This document shows positions 22,268 through 32,479 of a DNA stretch of 64,000 nt, one piece after another. The notes under the pieces were generated by a model. That model was given only the letters and a program-made list of their open reading frames with translations, made no database searches and had not been told where the DNA came from. Source of the stretch: Sphagnum magellanicum (taxonomy: Eukaryota > Streptophyta > Sphagnopsida > Sphagnales > Sphagnaceae); assembly GCA_021904315.1 (NCBI GenBank), contig CM038920.1, positions 19,778,001 to 19,842,000 of the forward strand, in the 5' to 3' direction. The translations under genes were made by a program, and so were the position numbers. The stretch's first letter is position 1. Each line of letters starts with the position of its first letter.

Positions 22268-22741
22268 GTAGGCTAAAAGGTTTCACAAATATTCCAAAAT
22301 TTCGAGTAAACCCCATAGTTAGAATGGGAAGAGGAAAAGATAAGATTATCAAAACCCTTCCCTAGGAGCCCACGTATATATGTAACGAGTACAACTTTCA
22401 GCAAAGGTTCCTGATAACATGTTATGCTGTTTGGGACAACTTGGAGAACATGAAATCATTGAGAACTTGATTGGAACACATTGGAACATGTTGGGAACAC
22501 CAAAATCCTTTAAAATGTCAAACTGCCCCCCTCCCCTGACTCACTCTGTTTTTTTTTTTTTTTTTTTTTCTTGGTGGTGAATTCTTGCCATTGTCCAAAA
22601 AAAAAGGGGCCAGCAACATCAACAAGAATTTTTTTGAAAAAAAAATTCAAATTTCACTCAATTTTGAATTTTTTAATATTACAATCAGCAGATTTCCACA
22701 ACAGCTTCTAAGAGGTAGCCAGGATATTAAAGGCTTTCAAA

Positions 22742-24175
22742 AAATGGATAGCTTCATATGTGGTCTGTAGCCAAATGTGGCTAATTTTTCTTTGGATGAG
22801 CACCAATTGAACAACATCAGGAAACCCAAAAAAAAAGAGAGAAGAAGAAACCCCACGTCTTCTGGAGTGAAGCTGAGTGAACGGTACAGAAATGTCAAAA
22901 GTGGACAGGAAAAAAATGATCACATGCCATATTGTTTATGTTTCATATTAATTAGTTGGGGGTGCCTCACAAGTGAAACTTTTTTTTTTGCAATGAGCAA
23001 AGAAAAGCTGAAACTATGGAGGCTCCCCAAAATAGAAGATTCTATGAAAAGATGGAGTGCATCCCTCTTTGGCCCACCTATATAGATGCCATGCTTGGAT
23101 TTTAGTGCCGTCCTGAGCTTTGGTCGTTGCCTTTTGCCCTTGTCTTTTCGTGGGTGTGTGGTTCTTCATATGTGTGAAGTAGAAGGATGAACAAAATAAC
23201 TTATAAACACACACACACACACACACATATATAAACACTAGTCAAATGCTAAGCTAAACTAGCATGAGTGAGAGAGTCTCTTTCCAGGCTACTAGTTCTG
23301 TACTCATTCACTGGTGGGTTCCAGGAAAAAGAAAAAACAACCACAACCACTTTTGTGTGTCTATTTGTGCTTACACGATTTTTTTTAGTTTTTTGCTATT
23401 CCTAATGAAATGAAATTTGGGCAAAACATATGGGATTAAAGCAAGGTGCTATTGGGAACACCTTTGAGGAACACATTGGAACCTGATTGGGAACATAATA
23501 AGAACCTGATGGGAACCCATTGGGAACTTGAAAGGTACATGTTAGGAACAAAGGAAAAATGAACGAAATCGTCCCCCCCCCAGAAGCTGGTTATATTTTA
23601 TATCAAGCCGTCTAAGCAGCATCTTATAAGTTGTATTGAAATCAGAGAAAATACGTCAAGCCATTGAAGCAGCACCTTGTAAGTTGTATTCTAAGTAGAG
23701 AAATTTGAAGAAATGGTCAGCCATGGGTGAAAGTTTTCACAAATATTCCAAAATTTCCAGATGAAATTAGAATGGGAAAAGGAAAAGATAAGATTATGAA
23801 AACCCTTCTCTTTTAGCCCACATATATAAGTAACAAGTACAACTTTCAGAAAAGGTTACAGGATAACATGTGATGCTGTTTGGGACAACTTGGAGAACAG
23901 GAAATCATTGAGAACTTGATTGGAACAAATTGGAACATGTTGAGAACACCAAAATCCTTTAAAGTGTCAAACCGCCCCCTTCCCCTGACTCACTCTTCGT
24001 TTTCTCTTTTGCGGTTTAAGGTTTAAAAATGCAATCCATGCAAAACTACTACCGTGGGCAGTACTTTTGTATTGAAGACTGTTGGCCGATTTAACAATAG
24101 CACCTAGGTCAACCCTAGAGATGTAGTACCCTAGGTCAACCGGAGAGCTCGACACATCGTGGGCAGAATCTGCAG
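22742..24175. other. Diverged dispersed repeats outside duplication I
   Basis: No gene. Contains TGGTCTGTAGCCAAATGTGG (22,758; related to 33,940), a CA/TA microsatellite at 23,208-23,233, a diverged 201 bp unit at 23,580-23,730 and another ACAACTTTCAG dispersed repeat at 23,836-23,975. The frame at 22,777-23,085 shows no family features. The dispersed units suggest that duplication I arose in an already repeated region. Confidence 0.5.
23448..23560. repeat. Short GGGAAC-ATTGG repeat cluster
   Basis: TTGGGAACA, GAGGAACACATTGGAACCTG, ATTGGGAACATAATAAGAACC, TGATGGGAACCCATTGGGAAC and GTTAGGAAC follow each other about every 12-18 bp. It looks like local amplification of the GATTGGAACACATTGGGA word found at the end of the dispersed repeat. 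Confidence 0.6.
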
Positions 24176-24836
24176 TAAGGCCCGCTTTACACTAGGAGTC
24201 AGGGCCAAAAAAAGCTGGAGCCAACGTTGAGCATTTTTGGGTTGCAAATTGACCCCAAGTGACTAATAAATGGTAGAACATTGACGTCAGGATATGAACA
24301 AGGGGTGTGTCACACTGTGGCCTTGCCAAAAGAATTACGGAAACTCAAATATTTCACCATGGAAAAATATAATATTCAAAAAATCCTCTAAAAAACAACC
24401 AAAATCCTTCAAGATATTATAACTCTATAACTCTCAAGTTTCAACACAATAGCAAAAATATCATCTTTCCAAAATCCTCATATAAAAATACACCTATTAC
24501 CTAGGGGCCAAAATCCCTGAAGCTATTATACTCTATAATGAATCTAAACACAATATCATTGCAGCGGTAGGCAAGGCCAGTAAATGCTGGAACATTGGCC
24601 CCAAGGGTTGCAAATTGGCCTCCCAAATTTGATTGTATCCTTTTTCAGCCTTGGGGCCAATACAGGGCCATAAAGTTCAGCATTTATTAGTACTTGGGGC
24701 AGATCAAATTTTTTTTTCTATTTCAACCTTGACTCCTAGTGTAAAGCCCTTGGGGCTGATTTCAACTTTTGAACCAATAGAAATGCTGGATTTGGGTCGA
24801 CCATTGGCCCTGACTCCTATTGTAAAGCGGGCCTAA
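24176..24836. mobile_element. PIF/Harbinger-type MITE with TAA target duplication
   Basis: A 655 bp element (24,179-24,833) with 28 bp terminal inverted repeats that differ at one position. The left end begins GGCCCGCTTTACACTAGGAG and the right end reads inward GGCCCGCTTTACAATAGGAG. TAA flanks it at 24,176-24,178 and 24,834-24,836. A 3 bp TAA/TTA duplication with GG-starting repeats is the mark of PIF/Harbinger (Tourist-like) elements. No transposase is encoded. Inner sequence also has imperfect mirrored words (GGGTTGCAAATTGACCCC and GGGTTGCAAATTGGCC). Confidence 0.85.
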
Positions 24837-25171
24837 GATAGGGGGCGTTGTGTCGTGGATGAGCCGCCAGCATTAGAACTTGCATATAAGGCCGGCTTCT
24901 GAATCCAGCAAACTGTGTTTTTGTTTCTAATTCCAATTCACTTACTGGGGTGCTTGGATTCCCTTGGGTGGTTGCCTGCAACTATGTGATGAGCTTTTTG
25001 ACTTTTATAGACGTGTTTCAGGACTAGAGAGATTAGGGGACTTGTTTGCAGCATTGTGTAGTTGAATGTATCATAGTTCATAATTCGACTTTTAGTACCA
25101 CACAATACCAAATAGGTAGAACCAGTGAAAACACAGAATAATATAAGGAAGATTGAAAAACATTTCACAAA
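24837..25171. other. Spacer before the gypsy remnant
   Basis: No gene seen. No primer binding site or LTR end could be identified upstream of the gag fragment. Confidence 0.45.
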
Positions 25172-27250
25172 TTGTGGGATGACAAATCACAATGTGAAAA
25201 CATGCAAAAAAAAGAAAGAAAAATCACAATGGCAACCACAGAGGTAGCACAACCAAGTCAAAAACCATATAAGACATCTTCATATGCATGTCACAATTGT
25301 GATTTGAATGGACATAAAATGACAAATTGTCCAAAGTTTGTTGAGATGCAGAAGATGTTTCATGAGGAATATGTGGCAGTAATAGAGGTTCAACCTATTG
25401 TTGACACACAAACAATCATTTCAAATGTGAATGTGATGGATGTTAATGTTACCACAAGAATTAAAGTAATTGAAGAACATGTGTTCAAGGATAGAGAGCC
25501 AAGAAAAGCAAAGAGTACTGCTAATTGGGAAAAAGAAGGGCGGTCGAAAAAAACAATTATGGAGATAATCCAATAGATTCAAAATACACAAACCTAGACA
25601 GAAGGGCCATCCACATCCATGGAGAGATGGAACACAACGTAATTGAGTATGCCAAATATTACTCCTGTGGAAGCACAAAGTTTTTAGGAAGTAATGAATT
25701 CACAAGAGAAATTGATCACAATAGAAAAGATTTTTCTAGACATTGGTAAGCAAATGCTAGAAACAAATAATATTTTGAGCTTAGGACAATTACTAAAAAT
25801 AATTCTTGAGCTAAAAAGATATCTTTGGCAGAAGCTAAAACCAAAGAAAACTTATAATGTAAGTAAAACAACCATAGAGAAACAAGTTGGTTCTTCAATA
25901 CCGGAGGTAAGGACAATTGCTATAGCAATAGATAATCATATGGTAATTATCCAAGTACAGATTGGGAATAATACAATAGAGGATGTGTTACTAAGTGGAG
26001 GTTCTGGAATTAATATTATTACAGAACAATTGAGATTGAGGTTGGGGCTTCCAAAGCCTAAACTTGTACCATATAATCTGAGGATGGTAAATCAAACAAC
26101 CATAAAACCCGTGGGGTTGATCAAAGATCTGAAGATATATGTTCATGGCATTCTTTACATAATTATGTTTATTGTACTTCAAAATAGGGTGGTAGATTCT
26201 AATTATTCCATGTTGTTGGGGAGACCATGGTTGAGGGATGCTAAAACAGCACATGATTGGGGAGTAACATTGTTACCATACAAGGGAATGGGACAGTCAG
26301 AACAATTAAAGTCACCAAACATTTGGGAGGTGAAGTAAAAAGACTAGAAGTGTTATTGTGTTACGATTATCAGAATGGCATCACAGATGCAGAAGAAGAT
26401 ATCATCTTTACTATAGAGCCATAATTGTTTTCAATAGGAACAATTAGTTTACCTGTGATAATTCAATTTGTGAAAACCACAGATGTGGAGATCATGGATA
26501 TAGATATGAATATTAATATTTCAAAATAGGGATCTGGAGTATAAAACACAAATAAGAAGGTACCTAACAATAAATATGAGCCAGAAATAGCTCTGGAGGA
26601 TAAGGTGCATCTAAAGACATACTATAAACATTAACTAAGGACTGTTGTAATGGCTGAAACTCCAACAAAAATCAAAGCACATGAATTGCAGATAGTTGGA
26701 TGGATGCTAATTAAAAATCAACAATTGATGAAGTTCAATGTAGGAATTGATGCAGAACCACACATGGTGAAAATTAATGCACAATTGGAAACAAACAAGG
26801 TGTTGGAATTGGAATAGTTGTTGAAGGAATTCAAAGATGTTTTTAAATGGACATACAAAGATTTGAAAAGGATTCCACTAGAGTTGGCACAACACAAAAT
26901 TGAGTTGGACATTATTATACCACCGGCACATCAGGCTAGGCAAAGATTAAATCCAAACTATGTTACATCAGTTAAACAAGATATAGATAAGTTGTTAACG
27001 GCTAGATTCATTGAATCTATAAAGGAAACTACATGGTTGTACCCATAGTCCTAGTACCTAAAAAAAATGGCAAGTTAAAAATCTATATAAATTTTAGAAA
27101 ATTAAATGAAGCCACAAAAAAGGATCCATACCCATTACCTTTCACGGATGAAGTGTTGAACATAGTAGCAGGGTATGAGGCATATGAATATTAAGATATC
27201 AAATCTTTATAGCTCAAGAGGATAGACACAATATTGCATTTATTATAGAC
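25172..27250 (+). pseudogene. Ty3/gypsy retrotransposon remnant: gag end, protease, start of RT
   Basis: Internal part of a gypsy element. Order: Gag C-terminal zinc knuckle with the CX2CX4HX4C pattern in CHNCDLNGHKMTNC (about 25,292-25,333); a linker with stops; retropepsin-like region in a 214-residue frame (25,694-26,338) with VLLSGGSGINII, in which the catalytic Asp is Ser, and YSMLLGRPWLRDAKTAHDWG; then the RT N-terminus LKEFKDVFKWTYKDLK, QDIDKLLTARFIES, a frameshift after LYP (27,046), VPKKNGK and FRKLNEATKKDPYPLPFTDE. The sequence decays at 27,190 before the FLDGY active-site motif, which a small deletion removed here but which survives at 46,630. RNase H, integrase and LTRs are absent. 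Dead element. Confidence 0.85.
25694..26338 (+). pseudogene. Gypsy retropepsin domain with lost catalytic Asp
   Basis: Longest frame of the element, 214 residues. The fold landmarks are present: strand IAIAIDNHMVIIQVQIG, active-site loop LLSGGSG in place of the family's D-G/S-G type, flap-side QTTIKPVGLIKDLKIYV, and the ILL-GRxWL terminal motif as MLLGRPWL. Asp to Ser in the active loop would abolish cleavage. Confidence 0.8.
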
Positions 27251-27963
27251 TAAAGGGTTTTTATATGGAAGGTAATGCCGTTATGTTTCAATGTCCTACT
27301 TTCAAGGGTTTTTGTTTCTTAATACCAAGCACATGGCCATGTTATTTATATTTTTGTGTATAAATGTCAATAATATTGGAAAATTATTTTTCTTATTAGG
27401 AAATTTTGGAATTTAAGTTTTGATTTTAGTTTCGGTTTCGAGACTACTTACAAATTTATTAGAATTTTCCTATGTTTCTATGAATCTAATATGTTTTAAT
27501 GAATTTTTTATGTTTCAAAAAATTAGGTTTCTCTGAATTTCCTATGTTTTGGACAATATATGTTTTAGAGAAGTTACATTTTGGAAAAGTTATGTTTCAA
27601 TGTCCTGCTTCCAAGGGTTTTTGTTTCTTGATACCCAACACATGGTCATGTTGCGAATGTTTTTGTGTATGGACATCAAGTGTCAATAAGGCCAAAGTGT
27701 AGTATATTTAATGCTAGTGACCATAAAAAATTAGCTTTCATGGAACCTAGAAGAACCGTGATCTATCTAGCGCATGCCCCTAGATACATTTAATGAACAT
27801 TTATGACAACGTTTACGACTCATTTGATAGGGGGTGGGGGTGAATGAGCGCATGTGGGAGTGTAACAACTAACTTCTGTTTCATGTTGCTACTTTCATGT
27901 TGATGTTTTTTTGTTCTAAGTTGTGGTTTTGATGGAGTTTGATTAGAAACCAACTAGAGAAAC
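27251..27963. other. ATGTTTC-rich non-coding DNA, copy A
   Basis: TATGTTTCAATG, TATGTTTCTATG and ATGTTTCAAAAAATTAGG recur through this stretch, and a frame at 27,499-27,702 is a result of it. It resembles intron or 5' flank of the following MULE remnant. The homologue is 46,735-47,423. Confidence 0.5.
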
Positions 27964-28325
27964 ATGGGGTTTGCTGTTGAGGATGTATTTGGATTTGAAT
28001 ACACAACGTTTGTAAATGATTTAACGCATAGTGCAACATCTAGATCGACCTTATTTGTTTTTGAATCACTTGTTTTTTTTTTTCCCATTTTTTTGTGCAA
28101 CATTACATTTGGGTCCCATGGTTTGAATCTTTTGGAATTGTTGATTTGCAGGTACAATTGTAGTTTTGGCCTGGAAAACATGACATATAATTTGTTGTTG
28201 CTAAAAAAGGACATGGGTTTCAAAAAGAAGCCTTTTGATAAGAGAAATAAAGTAATTTGGAAAGGAAAATCAAAGATTCACGTTATAATCAAAAGTAATG
28301 GAGGGTCCTTGAAGAAAGGTTACCA
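27964..28325 (+). pseudogene. MULE-type transposase, 5' fragment (copy A)
   Basis: Encodes the N-terminal part MGFAVEDVFGFEYTTFVNDL, then, after a T-rich probable intron that remains open, YNCSFGLENMTYNLLLLKKD and GKSKIHVIIKSNGGSLKKGY. The rest of the transposase, present in copy B, is missing: sequence jumps at TACCAATGTGG/TTCAAACAC (about 28,330) to DNA that in B lies at 51,317. The 136-residue frame runs past this joint into unrelated sequence. A deletion derivative, not functional. Confidence 0.8.
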
Positions 28326-28740
28326 ATGTGGTTCAAACACACTGTCTAAAATGTATAGTTCAGGGAAGATTTAGGTAGTAGTAGTTGAAGTATGCCATGA
28401 AGCAGATCTGCTGTTAATAAGTTAGTGATCTGTTCTGTAGAAATGCCAATGACATGTATGGAATTCCTGAGGCTTTAGATTGCCTCCTTATTATGTTACA
28501 CCTGTATTTTTTTATAAAAATCATTTATACCCTGTTAAGGTATTAAAAAATCTTAAGGTCAGGGTTTTAAATTCTAATATTGAGTGGTCAGTAGTGAGTT
28601 CCGACTACCGACCTAAATTAGGTAGCGTCCGCAGAAAAAAGGTCGGTGTTAGGTAGGGTTTTGGAAAACTAGTTGAGGGTTAGGGTTAAGGAGGCGCCGC
28701 CGCACAGTGGCTTCCTCTTCGCACTTTCAGAGTAAAGAAA
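28326..28740. other. Upstream region of coiled-coil gene A
   Basis: Non-coding, conserved with 51,317-51,730. The end contains CCGACTACCGACCTAAATTAGG and a GC-rich block GGAGGCGCCGCCGCACAGTGG, whose GCCGCC (28,696-28,701) matches the core of plant ERF-type GCC boxes. Confidence 0.45.
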
Positions 28741-28742
28741 TG

Positions 28743-28748
28743 TATAAG
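28743..28748 (+). promoter_or_regulatory. Candidate TATA box, gene A
   Basis: TATAAG in AAATGTATAAGTACGTG, about 45 bp after the GCC-box-like block and conserved at 51,732 in copy B. The transcript it would drive leads into the coiled-coil ORF at 30,415 after a long leader. Assignment is inferred from position and conservation. Confidence 0.4.
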
Positions 28749-30414
28749 TACGTGTTCTTCCCCCCACCAGTACAACTTCGCTCGGGTGTGGGAAAGCCCG
28801 TAATTTCTCCAGTTTCTTAGCCTCTTCAACTTCTACTCCTGAGGCGAGTCTCTATTCTGTTCTTTTTCTGATTCTTTTCCGGTCTTGTGTGGTTCTCAAG
28901 TTTCAAGTTGCTTCATGACAACTGACGAGGTCCTGCTACCTGAGTTTCATTTTTTCGCTGCATATTTTTAACGTGTAAACTTGTTATGAGTTATAGCTTT
29001 GGCTTGGTTTGCGTGATCTGTAAACACATGCCTATTAGCAGGCTCTGCCAATTTCGTTTTTCTTTCTTTTGTCTAGTGGCTGCAATTGTCGGGTAGTTCA
29101 TTGCAATCTGGCAAAGTCGTTGTTGGGATGCTGCGATTTGCCTTTATTGTCGTTGCAGGGAGATCTGAGCTGGGTTAGTCTTCGAGCTAATGCCTTCGTG
29201 CTGAAGGTAGCGTATCATCCGTGCTGTGGGTGTGGAGCGTTAGTTTTGTACATTCGAAAGCAGGTGGAATGAGGCTTTTTCTGAGTGCTCTGTCGCAAGA
29301 TATTCTTTTGCTTGCTGAAATACGCTGTTGTTTTCGTGCCCCTATCTGTTTTGCGGAAATTTTTGTAGTAGCACGCCTTTCTTCGATGCACACGTTGTTT
29401 TAAAGGTTGACTACTTTTTATCCATGTGAATAAGTCTGCTCTCAAGCGGACCTCGTACTCATCATGTTGAAGACTATTTGTGTTAGTGTAGAAAAACGGA
29501 AATGAAAGTGATAGAACATGGCGAGTGCTTAGTAACATTTGTATGATTTGAGTGGGCTCATTCCGCAGAACTTGATCCGCAAGAAAGTTTTACACTCTGC
29601 TTCCTCTTTGCCGAAATTTCGATATTGGTGTTTTTTTCTATTGCTTGTAAATGTTTCATTTTGTGTGGGCTGCGCAGAAATCGTGTTGTTTTTGCTCTAA
29701 AGTTTGTTGGAGACGAACTTGAGCACTCTTGCAGCTGATTTTGAGGCTGGTGAGTGCTACATATGCATCAAATTAATTAGAGTGCTACCCTTGGAGTTTG
29801 GATAGTGGATGCAAATTCCAACTCGGAGTTCCAAAGCTTATGGTTGCTATCACCCTAGATCTGAGGCTCATTCTCCGCTTGATTCCCTTGAGAAGGTGTT
29901 GGTTAGGTTTGCTGGTTGAGCTATTTTAGAGGAGTTCATAGGGTTGATATACGGTTCAGGGTTCGGAGCAGTGTGTTGGTAGAAGGATTGTCGTGGCCCA
30001 ATCGCTGAGATGATGCATATGTGGAAGTGAACGTACTATATATGAAATTAATTTATTCTCTACATGGATGGGTTTTCTGGAGCAGATCCAGGAAGTTTAG
30101 CGTGTTGCACTGGCAGGCCTTCCAGCAGTCAAGAAATCACCTGCACAGTTGGAATCAACTAATCAGGAGCATTAGTGGATCTCTCTTCCGTGGTCTGCAA
30201 GGCACGAGCTAGTTGGAAAGTCTCGGATCACACATCTGATCTCATTTGTGTGTTTTCACTGCAACACTGTTTGTAATCGTCGGTAGTTCGTCTCTCTCTA
30301 GGAGAATATGGTGGGGTGAAGTCACTTTTGTGACTGTAAGTCGGAGTGTCAAGATTTAGTGCATCTTGTCTTGGAAGATAAGGAGTTAATTTCGATCAAG
30401 GCAGTTTAATTAAG
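28749..30414 (+). other. Long conserved leader of coiled-coil gene A
   Basis: About 1.67 kb, closely similar to 51,738-53,608 apart from a 195 bp block missing here. It is less AT-rich than its surroundings and has T-rich stretches ending in AG and words such as TTGTCGTTGCAGGGAG that could be splice acceptors. This fits a 5' leader with introns. Short frames (29,069-29,272 and others) differ between the copies and are not supported. Confidence 0.4.
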
Positions 30415-30741
30415 ATGACACCTTACACCAAACAAGACATGATGAAAACGTCTAACCATTATACTTATCACCAAAATCAGATTGATTTATACTGGGATAT
30501 TGTCGTGAAGTATGTAGATGAAAATGACAAACTGAAAAAGAACATTGACAATTTAAATGAGCGATTGCAGAAAGTGCTAACAGAACATTTTATGTGTCGA
30601 GATGAAAATGAAAAACTGAAAAAGGAGTTTGGGAATTTGAAGGAAAAATTACAGAAAAAGGAGATTGAATATTTGAGGGAGAAATTGCAGGAGAAGAAGA
30701 TTGAAAATCTGAGGCAGCAATTGCAATTTCTACGTAAATAG
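30415..30741 (+). CDS. Coiled-coil protein, paralogue A, first ORF
   Basis: A 108-residue frame starting MTPYTKQDM, the same relative position as the start of the intact paralogue at 53,609. Residues 1-33 align with it (TKQDM, QI, YWDIV shared). From about residue 36 the sequence is a Lys/Glu/Leu-rich heptad coiled coil (ENDKLKKNIDNLNERLQKVL, then NEKLKKEFGNLKEKLQKKE). It stops at TAG 30,739, and a second coiled-coil frame follows 38 bp later in another frame, so this is either a two-exon or a broken gene. It lacks the YVTQ repeats of paralogue B. Function unknown; the coiled coil suggests self-association. Confidence 0.5.
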   Translation: MTPYTKQDMMKTSNHYTYHQNQIDLYWDIVVKYVDENDKLKKNIDNLNERLQKVLTEHFMCRDENEKLKKEFGNLKEKLQKKEIEYLREKLQEKKIENLRQQLQFLRK

Positions 30742-30779
30742 AGAATTCCACGCGTGAAGATGAGATATGGAGCCTGAAA

Positions 30780-31034
30780 ATGAGTGTTGAAGAGAACCTG
30801 AAAGAGGAGATTGACAACCTGAAAAAAAAGATTGAAGAGAAGCTGAAAAAGAAGATTGAGAACCTAAAAAAGCAGATTGACGGCAACCGAACTAAATACT
30901 TGGACAATATGGGAAGATATATTGTCGAGGAGAATAATCTTTTACAGGACCAGATAAAACATAGAAAACTATTTCTTAGGGCAGGAAAAGTGACTAAAAA
31001 AAGCATGAGGTTGTACCCAACTTGCCATATGTAA
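30780..31034 (+). pseudogene. Coiled-coil paralogue A, second ORF
   Basis: 84 residues, MSVEENLKEEIDNLKKKIEE followed by KLKKKIENLKKQID, then a less regular tail ending LYPTCHM. The heptads continue those of the preceding frame, so both probably belonged to one protein. The frame change between 30,741 and 30,780 is a break or an unseen intron. No homologue of this part is seen in copy B. Confidence 0.45.
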
Positions 31035-32479
31035 ATTGCTTACAAATGTATATATATATATTTTTTAAATTCGTTGCAAACTCTTAAGTTACCAAGCCAA
31101 TATGAAAAAAAAATGTTTTGTACTTATGTCTTCTATCATTCGCAAACTTATGGCTATGCGAAATTTTGCACGCGATGTATGCAACGCTTGCAAAATTGCC
31201 CAACTTTTGACAGTCCTATTACAAGTCAAACCCACCTGTTAACTCTTAAATTGAAAAAGACGGTTTTTGCAAATGATATATCTATTAATAAGCTTCCACC
31301 AAACAAGTGAGTAATCAAGGTGAATACTAAACGGAAAGTTGACACTGAGAAAGAACAGCTGGAAGAATATATTTAGCCCAAAACTGACACGGATGTTGAA
31401 CTATCTGATCATGTTAGCTGGCAATAATTCTGATCTGAAATTTATTCTGTGAAAGGGAACAGGAATCCTGACCTAATATTAGATGTAAACGTCTTTGCAA
31501 AGTTATCACCATTGAGGTGTCCACCCTGTAGGTCAGCGTTAAACTCTTCATCGTAAAGGCAGTCACAGTAAAGACGCAAAAGTTACTTGCAATAGGCAAC
31601 CAAGGATGGCAAAGGGAAGAGGCCTGTCAAAAACTTGAAAAACTCCTCAATGAATGCTCATACTAGACGCCAAACATGAAGTTCTGCTCTTGCAAATTTG
31701 AGCAAATCAAAGAGGAGAAAAATGAAAATGATAATGATTCTAGAAATGACACAAGACATTACTTTTTGTGTAAATTGTTTAGTCCAGCTTTTGGGCATCT
31801 TTAATGCAAGCTCATACTAATGGTATTTTCTTGTCTCAGAACTGCTGCACTAGACCACACACACACACACACATATATAACTAGAGGTAATATTCATGAG
31901 CATTTGTTAATTATACTTAGTAAAATTAGCAGTATTTGTTTCATCTTTTCTAATCTCCACTGTTAAGCTTCTCCAAATTAGAATACTGTCAAAAATCCTT
32001 AATATGCTAAAAATCAATTTGGATTATGGATCAAGATCCTTGCAGAATAACCAATTTGGTGTTGCCCTTCAATCAGAGTAGCAACTCTTGTTGCTGCCAA
32101 ACAGTGCCACCATTGCTATTTCAGTCCCATGTATAGGTGAGATAAGAGAAAATAACCAAACAGAACCAAAATTCCATGCTAATTTTTAGCAGCTTTTCTA
32201 CTAGGTTATCTTTGAGTCTGGCTTCATATGATCTATTGAATATTCCAATGGTTTTATTGAGTTGAGGAAAAGATTGCCAATAGATGGGCAAATTGCAATG
32301 GCCATTACACTTCTTGTTTTGCTACAACTATCTAATCAACAAATTAGTGTTTAGTCATATTTCCTCTAGAGTTTGATGGCAGTCTGCAGATTACAAGGTT
32401 ACATCTTGCACTTGAGAGTAACAAAAAAATTGAATCCAAACTGGTTGACCAAGTCCAAAGAGGCTTAAGATAAAATTGC
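31035..32479. other. Unassigned region downstream of gene A
   Basis: No clear gene. An interrupted frame at about 31,320-31,560 (VNTKRKVDTEKEQLEEYI, NPDLILDVNVFAKLSP) and a Cys/Glu-rich piece near 31,675 hint at decayed coding DNA. An AC/TA microsatellite lies at 31,856-31,878. Most of this region (from about 31,240) is deleted in copy B. Confidence 0.4.

Larger units (their letters stand above)
16566..22741. repeat. Tandem duplication I, copy 2
   Basis: Matches copy 1 with scattered single-base changes. Private differences: the empty TIR-element site at 18,669-18,678, a Helitron-like insertion of about 0.75 kb at 20,088, three rather than four 201 bp units, and a longer TA run at about 18,490-18,516. 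Subtracting the insertion leaves about 5.43 kb against 5.63 kb in copy 1; the difference equals one 201 bp unit. Confidence 0.9.

Noticed and set aside
25172..27963. Complete LTR retrotransposon
   Set aside because: No pair of direct LTRs, primer binding site or polypurine tract could be found around the gag-pro-RT remnant, and RNase H and integrase are absent.
29069..29538. Short frames in the leader of gene A (67-107 residues) and their counterparts in copy B
   Set aside because: Frames on both strands overlap and change start, length or residues between copies without sparing third positions. They look like leader or intron sequence.
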